A stretch of 55,247 nt of DNA from Oligoflexales bacterium (GTDB lineage Bacteria; Bdellovibrionota_B; Oligoflexia; Oligoflexales; JAGOVF01), in contig JAGOVF010000004.1 of NCBI GenBank assembly GCA_018060885.1, positions 1 through 55,247 of the forward strand. Direction: 5' to 3'. The notes under the pieces were generated by a model that worked only from the letters and a program-made list of their open reading frames with translations, ran no database searches and was not told where the DNA came from. Position 1 is the stretch's first letter. The number at the start of each line of letters is the position of its first letter. Positions 36,634-50,871 of the stretch are shown one piece after another. Made by a program: the position numbers and the translations under genes.

Positions 36634-38727
36634 ATGTTGGAATCTATGTTTTATAGAAGTAAGTCAAGTCGTATATTTTTACTATCAATGCGGTTTCTTT
36701 TAGTTTCGTTGTTAGTAAGCGCTTGTGGCGATAAGAAAAAAGATGAAAATCATCCCCAAGGTGCTTGTTGCGGGACGCAGGAAACTATTGTAACAGCCGA
36801 CTTAAACAATGCAGTCGGAATGCTGATTTTAGAGAACAATGGTGCAGCAAGTTTGCATGGATTTAAAAATGTTTCGCTCGCGGAAGGTGACGCCGAAGGC
36901 GATGCTGACGATTCATCTTTAGTTAAGATAAACGAAGACGGTGAAATCGAACCTGCGATTTCAATTGAAGAAGATGAAGTCATGATGGGCCCCCCTAAAC
37001 AACTCCCTAAAATTCTTACTATTGCAGTATCTCCGCACAAGGATGTTTATTTGCATTTTGAGAGACCCTTTATTTACCGTGTTGTCGACGTACCAGGAGA
37101 AGATCCATGGGACATGAGTAAAGGTTATCAATGTCAGATTTTTAAAGTTGAAGGCGGAACTCTAGACAAACTTTTGGTGACTCCTCCAGAAGCTGATAAT
37201 CTTGAATGTATTGATAATTTGCGTTTTATCGATAGTTGGCAAGCAAATCGTAACAGCGTCTTTCAATTTGATGATGATTCCAACGTCTATTATCCAGCCT
37301 CCTTACCTAATGGCGGTGGAAAAATGGTTGTTTATAAGCGCACTCGCGATGGAGAGACAACAACAGAAGTTATTAACTCGAATATCTGCGTTAATGACTT
37401 TTTAATCACAAAAAATGGTGGGGTTTTTTATACCGGCAGCTCTTCGTGTGAAGGTGGTGGGGGTGATGCAGGTGGCTTCTTCCGCTATGTTGCACCGGAT
37501 GACGGTGGAGTGAGAGAAATTGCTCGTGATTGGTGGAATTTTGTGTTCGAACCTAAAGCCGGAAACAATGCAACGGATTCGGCGGTATTTTTCGGTCCTG
37601 ATCCACGCAGTTCAACAACAGCTTCTTGGAATTCGGCATGTCTATTTAATTTTGATCCATCTGCAGGTACGAGTGCTACTGAGAGTATCAGTGATGTCAT
37701 CACTTGTGGTTCAGATATTTGGAGCTGGATTAATGTGACCAGAGCGGAAGACATTCCGACTTATGGTATCGGCAATGACGAAACAAATCTAACCAAAAAA
37801 GCGCTTTGGGTTGCGGAATTGCAAAATCGCTGTGAGAGCGAAGGCCAAATATTCGCAGGAGGCGGAAGCCAAATTAACGCTATTAAACAAGATACTTTAG
37901 GCAATGTCTATGTCATTGGTAAAGTTCGAAAGAAAAAGGCCGGGGAAATTTCTTGCGGTTTACAAATTCGCGGACAACACTGTGTTTTTGACAATGCCCC
38001 TTATTTGGTTGGCGATACAACTTACGGTACCGAAGTGCTTTGTCAAGAGGCTGGAGGTCTTTGGAAAGGAAGCACTGGATTTTGTGATGGCTTCCCTGAG
38101 TTTACCACAGAAGCAGATTGTGAAGCTGCAATGCATGTTTGGAAATTTACTAGCGAAGGCTTCCATTATAACAATGTTTCCACTGATCTTTGTACAGATT
38201 TAGATAATGCAAATAGAGAAGTGAATATCTGGGACATCAGTGGTCCAGATGTGACTGCAATTGAAGCTGGAACTAAGGTTGTCTATAATGCGAACTGGTA
38301 TAATTGCCAACCAATAGACGCTTCTTCAAATGGTGGAGACCAGTGGACTGATGAATACAGAGCTCTTGCAATCGTCGACGAGGAAACTAAAACGTTATCG
38401 ATGTTGTCAGGTACTAACGAACAAGCGGTGCAAATATGGTTAGTTGATGATGTGCCTTACTATTCAACTTATAATACAACAGATGGTAAGTACTATTTAA
38501 AACGTTATAGTGTCACGAGCGAAAGTTCTGCCGTATTGCATACAAATTTTGAAGCCTACAATATCGCCAGCGGCGGAAGCAGTGCTTCGGTATACTACGA
38601 TGGCTTGGACTTCTCGAATAATAGTTACAGTTTCGGAACGATGTCTACAAGTGCACCCTATGATAGAACCGAAAAAACTGGTTTGACGGGCACTGTTAAA
38701 ACCATCGTGATTTTGCCACAAGATTAG
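36634..38727 (+). CDS. Large lipoprotein of unknown function, possibly a beta-propeller
   Basis: 697 residues. GGAGG lies 8 nt before the ATG. The signal peptide ends in lipobox LVSAC, followed by GDKKKDENH. Cysteines cluster after it (GACCG) and in the middle (QHCVFD, VLCQEAGGLWKG, STGFCDG), where short repeats of a Cys-x-Gly-Gly-x-Trp type occur (LCQEAGGLW, DCEAAMHVW). Recurrent short strands such as NVYVIGKVRK, ALAIVDEETKTL and VYYDGLDF suggest a propeller-like domain. I recognise no family. It is followed by a strong terminator. Confidence 0.8.
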   Translation: MLESMFYRSKSSRIFLLSMRFLLVSLLVSACGDKKKDENHPQGACCGTQETIVTADLNNAVGMLILENNGAASLHGFKNVSLAEGDAEGDADDSSLVKINEDGEIEPAISIEEDEVMMGPPKQLPKILTIAVSPHKDVYLHFERPFIYRVVDVPGEDPWDMSKGYQCQIFKVEGGTLDKLLVTPPEADNLECIDNLRFIDSWQANRNSVFQFDDDSNVYYPASLPNGGGKMVVYKRTRDGETTTEVINSNICVNDFLITKNGGVFYTGSSSCEGGGGDAGGFFRYVAPDDGGVREIARDWWNFVFEPKAGNNATDSAVFFGPDPRSSTTASWNSACLFNFDPSAGTSATESISDVITCGSDIWSWINVTRAEDIPTYGIGNDETNLTKKALWVAELQNRCESEGQIFAGGGSQINAIKQDTLGNVYVIGKVRKKKAGEISCGLQIRGQHCVFDNAPYLVGDTTYGTEVLCQEAGGLWKGSTGFCDGFPEFTTEADCEAAMHVWKFTSEGFHYNNVSTDLCTDLDNANREVNIWDISGPDVTAIEAGTKVVYNANWYNCQPIDASSNGGDQWTDEYRALAIVDEETKTLSMLSGTNEQAVQIWLVDDVPYYSTYNTTDGKYYLKRYSVTSESSAVLHTNFEAYNIASGGSSASVYYDGLDFSNNSYSFGTMSTSAPYDRTEKTGLTGTVKTIVILPQD

Positions 38728-38750
38728 AATTTAATTTGAAATTGAAAGCT

Positions 38751-38784
38751 CACCTACAGGTTAAAAACTGTAGGTGTTTTTTTT
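38751..38784 (+). terminator. Rho-independent terminator after the 36634-38727 gene
   Basis: A 9-bp perfect stem CACCTACAG/CTGTAGGTG with an 8-nt loop, followed by eight T. It lies 24 bp past the stop codon. Confidence 0.92.
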
Positions 38785-38797
38785 AATGCATGCGTTA

Positions 38798-39244
38798 TTA
38801 ATGTAAGACGTATTCTAGATTTTTACATACATTGCTGACAAGTTTTAAGCTCAGTTTATTCTCCAACTGAGCACCAATCAAGTATTGATTCGGACTTGTT
38901 TTTGCCCGTTCAACCTCTACGTTAGCTCGGCAAACTGATGGAAAGGTCCCATTTGGATAGTAGTCAATTGCCATTTCACCTTTTATTTCCCAGCCCTCGG
39001 GGCACATTGGGCTATTCCAAATATAGTCTCCAGAAACGCTAAGCCAAGTAATATGGCGTGTGGGTGAAAACTCAATATTAGTCAAGTCTTCAGCAAAGGT
39101 TGCTGCTGCCGCTTTTACGAGAGATAATTCAATTTCTTTTGCTTTAGCTTGAGCATCAAAGGGCAGTACTGAACACGCAAAAACCTGGGGCACCTGTGCT
39201 GCAAAGCTTAAAATTCCCGCAATTAGCAATACTTTCGTTCTCAT
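38798..39244 (-). CDS. Small secreted protein of unknown function
   Basis: 148 residues. AAGGAG lies upstream of the ATG. The signal peptide (LLIAGILSFAAQVPQVFA, cleavage expected after VFA) leads to a mature protein with four cysteines (CSVLPF, MCPEGW, VCRANV, VCKNLE), enough for two disulfides. WLSVSGDYIWNSP and GEMAIDYYPNGTFPS are beta-like. There is no known family that I recognise. It converges on the terminator of the preceding lipoprotein gene. Confidence 0.75.
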   Translation of the reverse strand: MRTKVLLIAGILSFAAQVPQVFACSVLPFDAQAKAKEIELSLVKAAAATFAEDLTNIEFSPTRHITWLSVSGDYIWNSPMCPEGWEIKGEMAIDYYPNGTFPSVCRANVEVERAKTSPNQYLIGAQLENKLSLKLVSNVCKNLEYVLH

Positions 39245-39707
39245 TTTATTCTCCTTAATGGCTTAGAGTTAAGATGGACTTCATTAAATATTATCTATGA
39301 ATTCCCAACGATCTAGACATATCTAGATTATTAAAAATCTAATAGAGGGTATTAAAAAAAAATGCATTTATTGGACTCTAGAGAGTCCAAGGAATATCCC
39401 GCGTAGCATATCTCAGAACGCGGCCGTTTAGATAGACAACCCCCTTATATTGTTGGAGGAATTTTTGGTGCCGGATAAATACTGTAGCTGTTTAGAATTT
39501 CGCGAGGTTTTGAATTGAAAGTATGTGCTTGCTGCTATACGTGACTTTACTCCCACTATGCCTTGGTTAATCTACAGATTTACCCAAGCCAAAATACATC
39601 TTTTGATTATGAAAAAATTCAGTATTGGACTAAACAAGTTGTGTATTGAATAGAAAAGGCTCAATTATGGGTATTAGAAACCAATATTTCAAAACTTTCG
39701 GAAAGTT
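39245..39707. other. Gene-free stretch upstream of the dus gene
   Basis: About 460 bp. No supported gene. One 8-bp hairpin, TTGGACTC-TAGA-GAGTCCAA (39371-39390), lies beside a poly-A run and could act weakly as a minus-strand terminator or operator. A GGAGG near 39450 is followed only by a 16-codon GTG frame. The region should contain promoters for the flanking divergent genes. Confidence 0.45.
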
Positions 39708-44279
<4,572 letters not shown>

Positions 44280-44314
44280 AAGTTTATGGTTTCATCTCAA
44301 ACGTAATTGTTTAT

Positions 44315-45520
44315 CTATTTCGAATTTTGAATCTTATTGGAGGTAAAGCTTGACGTAAAGCCATCGCTGGGATCGATAGGCAAATCTTTGCTATTTCTGA
44401 TGTGTCCAAAGTCGAAATAATTATCGGAAAAAATATTTTTTTCAAAAGCCCAATTTTCAGGCCAATAATTGTGGTTTTTTCTATTTAAATTGCGGTACCA
44501 AACGACACCAGCTTTTGGGCAATGTGTTTCTTCATTGCGTCCATTTTTTACAAATTGATTGCCTTGGAAATTAAGTTCTTTTGCACTATGAAGTAAAGCA
44601 CCGCAGCGGCCTGAATTGCTAATGACATTATCTATTGCTGATATGCGAATTCCAGCACCCCAGGATGCAATGCCCCAGGCAGACATTTGTTTTATTTCAT
44701 TGCGTTTCATATTCATTTTTGAATTTCCAAAAGCTCCAATCCCCTTCCAATAATTTGAAACTTTATTTCCATCAACAATAGCTTCACTATCCCAGGTTGT
44801 TGCAACTCCAACTCCTCGACCTTGGCGTATGAGATTATTTTTTATCGTCGCCTTTGCCCCACGGTAAAGGGTAATTCCATCCCAGCTATTGTTGATGATG
44901 CTATTATTCTGAATGAGCATATCCGCACCTTCTCGGCCGATAATGCCCGCAACGCCTTGGGTTATATTTTCAACCCGCGTGTTGTTGTTGGTAATCTGCA
45001 GATTCTGCAAGGTTACTTTTGAATTTCTGACAACGATCGCACCATCACTCGCATTCTCATCTTCTGAACGGACTCCTCCGCTAATCGTAATGTTTTCTAA
45101 TGTAACTTCCGAGCCTTGAATATAGATGCCAAAACCAGCATTGGTTTTTATTGTAACTTTATTTGGAGTTGGGTGGCCTCGCAAAATTAGTTTTTTATTT
45201 TTAATGATAAGTCCCACAGTGCTTTTGTTGCTAGTTGCGTGCTCTTGGCAATTTCCACAGTGACTATCAACGATTTCAGTCGCTTCGATATCATAAGTTC
45301 CTGGACTTAATGTGATGATGCTGGGTGAGAGAGCATTACGTAACAGAGTTTTGAGATCGCAGCCCTTTGTTATGTTGCACTCAAGATTATGAGGATTTTG
45401 AGAGTCGCCAATTGAGAATTGATTGCTGTCCTTTTGTTTTATAGATGCGTGGCATCCGGTTGCGAACAACAAAAAAATAGGTAGTAAAATAATTTTTAAT
45501 CTAAAGTTTCTAACTTGCAT
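44315..45520 (-). CDS. Right-handed beta-helix lipoprotein (pectate-lyase/NosD-like fold)
   Basis: 401 residues. The signal peptide ends in lipobox FATGC. From about residue 95 the sequence repeats rungs of about 22 residues with the pattern NNxIxxxxxxGIxxxxxSxxxIxxN (NSWDGITLYRGAKATIKNNL, GVGVATTWDSEAIVDGNKV), a parallel beta-helix. The N-terminal segment LSPGTYDIEATEIVDSHCGNC has two cysteines. No catalytic residues of a pectate lyase or polygalacturonase are evident, so binding or degradation of a polysaccharide is only suggested. It follows znuB by 17 bp on the same strand and may be co-transcribed with the zinc transporter genes. Confidence 0.85.
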   Translation of the reverse strand: MQVRNFRLKIILLPIFLLFATGCHASIKQKDSNQFSIGDSQNPHNLECNITKGCDLKTLLRNALSPSIITLSPGTYDIEATEIVDSHCGNCQEHATSNKSTVGLIIKNKKLILRGHPTPNKVTIKTNAGFGIYIQGSEVTLENITISGGVRSEDENASDGAIVVRNSKVTLQNLQITNNNTRVENITQGVAGIIGREGADMLIQNNSIINNSWDGITLYRGAKATIKNNLIRQGRGVGVATTWDSEAIVDGNKVSNYWKGIGAFGNSKMNMKRNEIKQMSAWGIASWGAGIRISAIDNVISNSGRCGALLHSAKELNFQGNQFVKNGRNEETHCPKAGVVWYRNLNRKNHNYWPENWAFEKNIFSDNYFDFGHIRNSKDLPIDPSDGFTSSFTSNKIQNSK

Positions 45521-45537
45521 TGATTTATTCCTTTAAT

Positions 45538-46353
45538 TTAAGCTAATTTACGTACAAAAAATTGATCAAACATATACACAAGTGTGCTCATCAGAATAAT
45601 AGGCGCACTTGCAGGTAGGTCAAAATAGTATCCGAGCATAATACCACTGCTGGTAAAAACTAAGGCTAAGAAAAAAGTCAGCAGCATTATTTTTTTAAGC
45701 GAAAAAAAGTGCCGACAGGCAATGGCGGCAGGCAAGGTCAATAATGCAATCACTAGTATAAGCCCTACAATCTGAATCAGAACAACTACCGCAAGAGAAA
45801 CAAGCAGGTATAATAAATAGTTGTAAAAGTTAACTGAAACTCCTCTCAATAAAACAAACTCACTATCAAAGCTCACGGCACATATTTTTTGATAGGCCCA
45901 CATAACGGTTATAAGTGTTATGAAACTCAGCCCTGCCAGCAGGATTAGATCTTGGTCTCGCACTATAAGAATATTGCCAAACATATAAGACATTAAATCA
46001 GTAGCGTAGCCTGGAGTCTTGGCAATAAAAATAACACCTATGGCCATTCCTCCCGCCCAGAGTGCGCTGATGATGGTGTCTTCTTTTTCTTTGTGTTTGA
46101 TACTAATCGTTGCTATGAGCAGTCCAGAAAAAATCGCCATGACTAATGCACCCCATAGTGGGTCGTAGCCAGCCCAATTTGCAATTGCTAAACCCGCAAA
46201 AACCGAGTGGGCAATGCCGCCAGCTATATATGAAATTTTTCTAATGACAATAAAGGGTCCGATTAAGGCAGCAATAATACTAGAGAACAAACCACCTAAA
46301 AAAGCGTTCTGCAAAAATGGAAAATTCATAAGTGAATCTATAAATCCTGGCAT
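45538..46353 (-). CDS. znuB: Zinc/metal ABC transporter permease
   Basis: Inner-membrane channel of a ZnuABC/TroABCD-type metal importer. 271 residues with about 8 hydrophobic segments. Motifs include AFLGGLFSSIIAALIGPFIVIRK, GGIAHSVFAGLAI and LPAAIACRHF with IMLGYYFDLPASAPIIL near the end, characteristic of the ABC-3 permease family. It lies 13 bp after znuC in a znuA-znuC-znuB operon on the minus strand. Manganese or iron cannot be excluded as substrate, but znuA contains a His-rich loop. Confidence 0.93.
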   Translation of the reverse strand: MPGFIDSLMNFPFLQNAFLGGLFSSIIAALIGPFIVIRKISYIAGGIAHSVFAGLAIANWAGYDPLWGALVMAIFSGLLIATISIKHKEKEDTIISALWAGGMAIGVIFIAKTPGYATDLMSYMFGNILIVRDQDLILLAGLSFITLITVMWAYQKICAVSFDSEFVLLRGVSVNFYNYLLYLLVSLAVVVLIQIVGLILVIALLTLPAAIACRHFFSLKKIMLLTFFLALVFTSSGIMLGYYFDLPASAPIILMSTLVYMFDQFFVRKLA

Positions 46354-46366
46354 GGATTCCCTTTAT

Positions 46367-47107
46367 TTATATTTCCTGATGGTGGTGATGAACCATTTGA
46401 AAATCTGTGCCATAAATTGCCGCTAAACTATCACCAGATAATTCTTTAGTCTGATGTTCACTCACCCGACGATTAATACAAATGACTCGATCCACATACT
46501 TTGAAACAAAAGCAATATCATGAGAAATCGTCACAATAGTTGTTTCGCCTTTCATGCTATTCAGCCATTCATAAATACTAAGCTCTCCGCTTTGATCTAT
46601 ACTAGCTGTTGGTTCGTCCAGTAATAACAATCCAGGTTTACACACAAGAGCTCGCGCGACGAGGGCTCGCTGCATTTGTCCACCAGAAAGTCTTGCAATT
46701 GGGCTGTCGGCATATTGTTGAAGAGCGAGCTTTTCTATCAGAGCTAGGCTCGCAGCGCGATCATTTTTGCTGTAATAATTTTTGCCTAAGCCGTTTTCAA
46801 TGCGCCCCATACACACCATTTCGAGCACGGTGATAGGGAAACTTTTCGTAAAATTAATAAATTGAGGAACATAGCCAATTCGAAGTCTTGATTTTTCAGG
46901 AGCCTCACCAAAAACAAAAACTGAACCAGAGCTAGGCTTTATTAATCCCAATGCCAGGCGCATTGCCGTCGTTTTGCCGCCACCGTTGGGGCCTAGGATG
47001 CCAATAAACTCTCCTGACTTGATGCGAAAGCTCGCATTCTCCAAGATCAACTCTTCTCCATTATAGGAAAAGTTTACATCTTTGAATTCAAGCACCGGAG
47101 CTTGCAT
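46367..47107 (-). CDS. znuC: Zinc/metal ABC transporter ATPase
   Basis: 246 residues. Walker A is GPNGGGKTT (39-47), signature LSGGQ (140-144), Walker B LLLLDEPT, and the switch His in TISHDIAF. The last residues include HHHH (MVHHHHQEI), a short His-tail that could sense or bind metal. It powers import through ZnuB. It follows znuA by 13 bp and precedes znuB by 13 bp, so the order is A-C-B. Confidence 0.95.
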   Translation of the reverse strand: MQAPVLEFKDVNFSYNGEELILENASFRIKSGEFIGILGPNGGGKTTAMRLALGLIKPSSGSVFVFGEAPEKSRLRIGYVPQFINFTKSFPITVLEMVCMGRIENGLGKNYYSKNDRAASLALIEKLALQQYADSPIARLSGGQMQRALVARALVCKPGLLLLDEPTASIDQSGELSIYEWLNSMKGETTIVTISHDIAFVSKYVDRVICINRRVSEHQTKELSGDSLAAIYGTDFQMVHHHHQEI

Positions 47108-47120
47108 TTTGCTGAGCTCC

Positions 47121-48059
47121 TTAATTCAATTTATTAAGAGTGGTTTTACTTTGTTTGCTGACTCTTTGTTTTTTAAATCCTTCAGAAAGTTCTCTCGCTA
47201 TGTAGTTCATATTTTCAAAGTAGTTGTATTTAAGCGGGTCTAATTCGACTAATTCTAGCGAGAGTTGTTTAGCCAGGGTCTGAGCAGTTCGCAAGGAATG
47301 TTGTGGTTGAAAATAAAAATATTTTAAATTCTCTTGTTTTGCCAGAATCGCTATATCCTGCAAAAGCTTTGCACTTGGCTCTTTGCCTTCGTGCTCGACC
47401 GCGATTTGCTCAAGTTGGTAGAGTGCGGCAAACTCACTCCAAGCAGGGTGGAAAACGAGAAATTTTTGATTTTTATATTCTGCGAGTTGCGTTTTCAATT
47501 TATTATGAAGAATTTTAAATTCCTCATCAATTTTAATACAACGTTGCGTAAATTCATTTGTTTCAGTGGGTATCTTTTCTTTTATAAGAGTATTGCAAAT
47601 GGCCTGCACATATTGCCGCATTTTAAGAGGATTTGTCCAAGGATGCAGGCCTTTATGATCATGGTTATGTTTAGATTGTAATTGAGTTGAAGATGTAGTT
47701 TCTAGTTCAATTATTTGAGGTTTTTCTTTCGCATTGTTCAGATAAGAAATAATTTTTTTTTCTATTGGCAGCCCAAGAGAAAAATAATATTTGCTTGACG
47801 CGAGCTGTTCTAATTGGCTCGGTTGTGCTTGAAAGGTTTCTGGATTCTGGCCTGCAGAGACCAGTACAAAAACCTTCTCTGCTGGCAAAAGTTGTTCGAG
47901 AATAAATGCAAGTGGACTAATACTGACACTAAACATTGTCTGATATGTAACAGCATTTTTGGTGTCAGTATTTTGCGGGTCTTTATTCTGGCTAGCCCGT
48001 GCAAGGCTTGCGAAAACAGTGCCGAGCAATATTAAAAAAACAAAGCTATTTCGCGGCAT
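47121..48059 (-). CDS. znuA: Zinc-binding periplasmic protein of an ABC transporter
   Basis: 312 residues. A hydrophobic N-terminal segment FVFLILLGTVFASLARA serves as signal peptide. SISPLAFILEQLL and QPSQLEQLASSKYYFSLG are cluster-A1/A9 features. A short His-rich loop KHNHDHKGLHPW precedes the conserved HPWTNP (second ligand), VFHPAWSEFA provides the third His and LDPL the Asp. The first ligand, normally His in (N/D)PHxY/F, appears as Glu in QNPETFQAQPSQ. It overlaps the upstream glycerophosphodiesterase gene by 14 bp. Confidence 0.92.
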   Translation of the reverse strand: MPRNSFVFLILLGTVFASLARASQNKDPQNTDTKNAVTYQTMFSVSISPLAFILEQLLPAEKVFVLVSAGQNPETFQAQPSQLEQLASSKYYFSLGLPIEKKIISYLNNAKEKPQIIELETTSSTQLQSKHNHDHKGLHPWTNPLKMRQYVQAICNTLIKEKIPTETNEFTQRCIKIDEEFKILHNKLKTQLAEYKNQKFLVFHPAWSEFAALYQLEQIAVEHEGKEPSAKLLQDIAILAKQENLKYFYFQPQHSLRTAQTLAKQLSLELVELDPLKYNYFENMNYIARELSEGFKKQRVSKQSKTTLNKLN

Positions 48060-48939
48060 TCAAAGGCTCGGCTAAGATTTTTTTAAGCAAAATTGGGTCG
48101 TCAGTAATAATTCCGTCTACTCCAAGCTCGATCATCCGGCGCATATCGGCTTCTGTATTCACTGTCCAGATATGCGACTGGATTTTTTGTTTTTTGAGCG
48201 CTCGAATCATTCGGCGAGTCACCAATTCTTTGCCTTCCGATTCTTCCGGATCTATAGGCAGCTGCATAGAGTGGATTTTAGGTCTGTAAAGGGTACTGAG
48301 ATAAACTAGATTTGAAATATAGAAATTCTTGATTTGTGTGCGACCGGCAGAAACTGCAATGTTGGGACAAGCTAGTTTAAAAGCGGCTATTTTTTCTTCA
48401 AAGAACGAACCAACCACAGTGAGATGTTCGCGCTGGTAGCGCTGTATGAGGCGACAGAGTTCTTGGGGATTCCCCGTGGACTTTAATTCAATCAACATCC
48501 GCATTTTCGGCAGTGCTTGAAAAACTTCTTCTAAAAGTGGAATTTTTATTTCCTTATTTCGATAGGGAAAGCTCGCTCCATCATCTTTCGTCCAATTATA
48601 TGCTGCATCGAGACTTCGAAGTTCTTCAAGACTTAATGCTGAAATTGGACCGACGCCATTTGTTGTGCGTTCTAGGGTATCATCGTGGAAGACAAGAGCG
48701 TGGCCATCTGCAGAGCTTTGAATATCAAATTCAAGCCAATCAACTCCCAAATTTGCTGCATTTTTTAAAGAGAAAAGTGTGTTTTCAGGCCAAAGAGCTT
48801 TCCCACCGCGGTGCGCGATAATTTGCACTTTGTCATCAATTTTAGTGATCGATTCTGAATATGATGTCAAAGCCATCAGACTGGACGCTCCAAAAGTGAA
48901 AATGCTAGTTGTCATAAATCTGTTAATTCTATGAAGCAT
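48046..48939 (-). CDS. Secreted glycerophosphodiester phosphodiesterase
   Basis: Hydrolyses glycerophosphodiesters to glycerol-3-phosphate and alcohol. 297 residues. ATG 48939 is chosen because GGAGGGG lies 9 nt upstream; the longer frame to 48987 has no ribosome binding site. The signal peptide is FMTTSIFTFGASSLMALTSYS. Catalytic motifs are IIAHRGG, PENT, LEFDIQ and HDDTLERTTNG (the HD pair), and ELKS later in the sequence, all present. It is upstream of znuA and overlaps it by 14 bp, so it may be part of the zinc operon; the functional link is unclear. Confidence 0.92.
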   Translation of the reverse strand: MLHRINRFMTTSIFTFGASSLMALTSYSESITKIDDKVQIIAHRGGKALWPENTLFSLKNAANLGVDWLEFDIQSSADGHALVFHDDTLERTTNGVGPISALSLEELRSLDAAYNWTKDDGASFPYRNKEIKIPLLEEVFQALPKMRMLIELKSTGNPQELCRLIQRYQREHLTVVGSFFEEKIAAFKLACPNIAVSAGRTQIKNFYISNLVYLSTLYRPKIHSMQLPIDPEESEGKELVTRRMIRALKKQKIQSHIWTVNTEADMRRMIELGVDGIITDDPILLKKILAEPLNAAK

Positions 48940-49023
48940 AAAAGTTGACCCCTCCAAATACTTGATAAAGATGTCCCAACCTAACAAATCTTTTTTATAT
49001 GGATAAGCTTTTTTGTCATGTGA

Positions 49024-50871
49024 TCAAATGTTAGCTGAAAATAGTGCTTTTGATCTCAGAAACCTCATAGATTTATCTTTAATTTCATGGTCTTCCTTTA
49101 AGTCTGGCGCATGGTGCGGTTTGCGCCTGGCATCGATGATTAAACTGCCGCTACAGCCCCAATGTTTGAATTCGCTCATAGAGTCTAGGCCATAGATGTC
49201 ATGAGAGGGATTTGACTTTGTGAAACATGTCCATAAAAAATTTGCGTAAGTCGCAGCCAGAAACTCCGGGTCATCGCACAAGATTAGGAGTGGAAAACCG
49301 CTCTGTAACAGGTGCATAGGAGCTAAAACTACTATGATTTTCTCCAGATCTAGAGTTGCCTGCGCATACGTTTGAAAAATAAACTGACTTTTTAAAGCGA
49401 GGATACCCGCCGCTATAATACGCACTTGCTCTATCGGCGCTTCAAATTTTAAATGCGAGGGCAACTCTGTGCTCAGTTTATTTTTAACGGCTCCGGCAGC
49501 TGCCCAAACTACTTTTGATCCGGAATTGACCCCTGTACCAGAATAATCCAGCGTATCCATGGTCGTTTGAGTTTGAAAGTGGAGATCTTTTCGAAAGTCG
49601 ATGCGGAGCAGTAATTCATGGATGAAAGCCTTGCTGTCATTGATATCTAAGTGCGGAACCTCTTCGTGAGGTATGATAAAAAGGTATTTTGCCAAGCTGC
49701 ATTGCCCAAAACCTAAAATTGCGTTGGCCTGGGTTAAAATCTCTTGCGGTTTGCGCACAGCTTCGTAAGGCGTGTAGCGTTCGCTGCCTAGGGCTAATAA
49801 GAGAGGATGCACTCCCGCTTCGTCTACCGCATGCAGTCCTTTGACACCTGGAATTTCTTTACTAACTGCTGGCTCAGCAATGCTGTGAATAAGAGCTCCG
49901 AAGCTACTGTCTTCCTGCGGTGGGCGACCGACGACTGTAAATGTCCAAATCGCGTCTTCGCGTGCATAAACCCGATGTACTTTCATAACTGGGAATTCGT
50001 GTGTAAGACTATAGTAGCCTAGGTGGTCTCCGAAAGGCCCCTCGGGTTTTGTATTAGATCCATCTATTTCACCAGTAATCACAAAATCTGCGTCGTAACT
50101 GATTAAATGCCCTGCATCATCGTACAAATAGCGAAAATTTCGATTTGCCAATAAACCACAGAATAATACTTCACTGATATGGTCAGGCAGCGGCATTACA
50201 GCAGCAAGAGAATGGGCAGGGGGCCCCCCGACAAAGATGCTCACTTTAAGGTTCTGTCCTTTTTTTAAGGCCGCTGTGTGATGCTGCCCGATTGTGCGGT
50301 GCAATTGATAGTGGATCCCAACTTCTTCATTCTCAATATATTCATTGCCAGATAGCTGAATGCGGTACATGCCAAGATTTGAGTTCCAGGGTGAAGGTGC
50401 ATCTGGGTGCTCGCTATAGACCTGAGGCAAGGTAATAAAAGCTCCGCCATCATCCGGCCAGCTTTTGATCATGGGGAGTTCGTTAATTTTAATCGTTTTA
50501 AAGCGCGAATGCAGCATGCTTTTCGGCAAACGCAGAGGCGGAGCTTTTAAGAGCAGGGGGATTAAAGCTGCTGTTTTTATTGGGTCTTTTAGCAAAACAG
50601 CTGGTTTGCTACGAGCATTGACCAAATGTCGCAAGCGTGGAAGTGAGTCCCGCAGTAAATACTGTGCACGCTGCTCAGTGCCAAAAAGATTGCTCAGAGC
50701 CGGATAGCGGCAATTTTTGATGTTTTCGAATAGGACAGCAGGTCCTTGTTGAGCATAGACTTGGCGTTGAATTTCAGCCATTTCGAGATTTGGATCAACC
50801 TGTTGAGTTATACGCAGCAGCTGCCCTTGTTCCTGTAAGTCCTGAATGACTTCGCGAAGATTTTTGTACAT
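49024..50871 (-). CDS. UbiD-family decarboxylase
   Basis: Prenylated-FMN-dependent decarboxylase, generally of aromatic acids in quinone synthesis. 615 residues, longer than E. coli UbiD (497). Motifs include NEEVGIHYQLHRTIGQHH, VFVGGPPAHSLAAVMPLPDH, EGPFGDHLGYYS with the catalytic Glu region, and FGQCSLAKYLFIIP. The extra ~100 C-terminal residues look like an additional small domain. Ubiquinone, demethylmenaquinone or futalosine-pathway decarboxylation cannot be told apart without the partners. A prenyltransferase (UbiX/UbiA) is not in the window. Confidence 0.88.
   Translation of the reverse strand: MYKNLREVIQDLQEQGQLLRITQQVDPNLEMAEIQRQVYAQQGPAVLFENIKNCRYPALSNLFGTEQRAQYLLRDSLPRLRHLVNARSKPAVLLKDPIKTAALIPLLLKAPPLRLPKSMLHSRFKTIKINELPMIKSWPDDGGAFITLPQVYSEHPDAPSPWNSNLGMYRIQLSGNEYIENEEVGIHYQLHRTIGQHHTAALKKGQNLKVSIFVGGPPAHSLAAVMPLPDHISEVLFCGLLANRNFRYLYDDAGHLISYDADFVITGEIDGSNTKPEGPFGDHLGYYSLTHEFPVMKVHRVYAREDAIWTFTVVGRPPQEDSSFGALIHSIAEPAVSKEIPGVKGLHAVDEAGVHPLLLALGSERYTPYEAVRKPQEILTQANAILGFGQCSLAKYLFIIPHEEVPHLDINDSKAFIHELLLRIDFRKDLHFQTQTTMDTLDYSGTGVNSGSKVVWAAAGAVKNKLSTELPSHLKFEAPIEQVRIIAAGILALKSQFIFQTYAQATLDLEKIIVVLAPMHLLQSGFPLLILCDDPEFLAATYANFLWTCFTKSNPSHDIYGLDSMSEFKHWGCSGSLIIDARRKPHHAPDLKEDHEIKDKSMRFLRSKALFSANI

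Noticed and set aside
39371..39390. 8-bp hairpin TTGGACTC-TAGA-GAGTCCAA as a terminator
   Set aside because: It is not next to any gene end; T-run on the minus strand is several bases away. Reported only inside the intergenic note.
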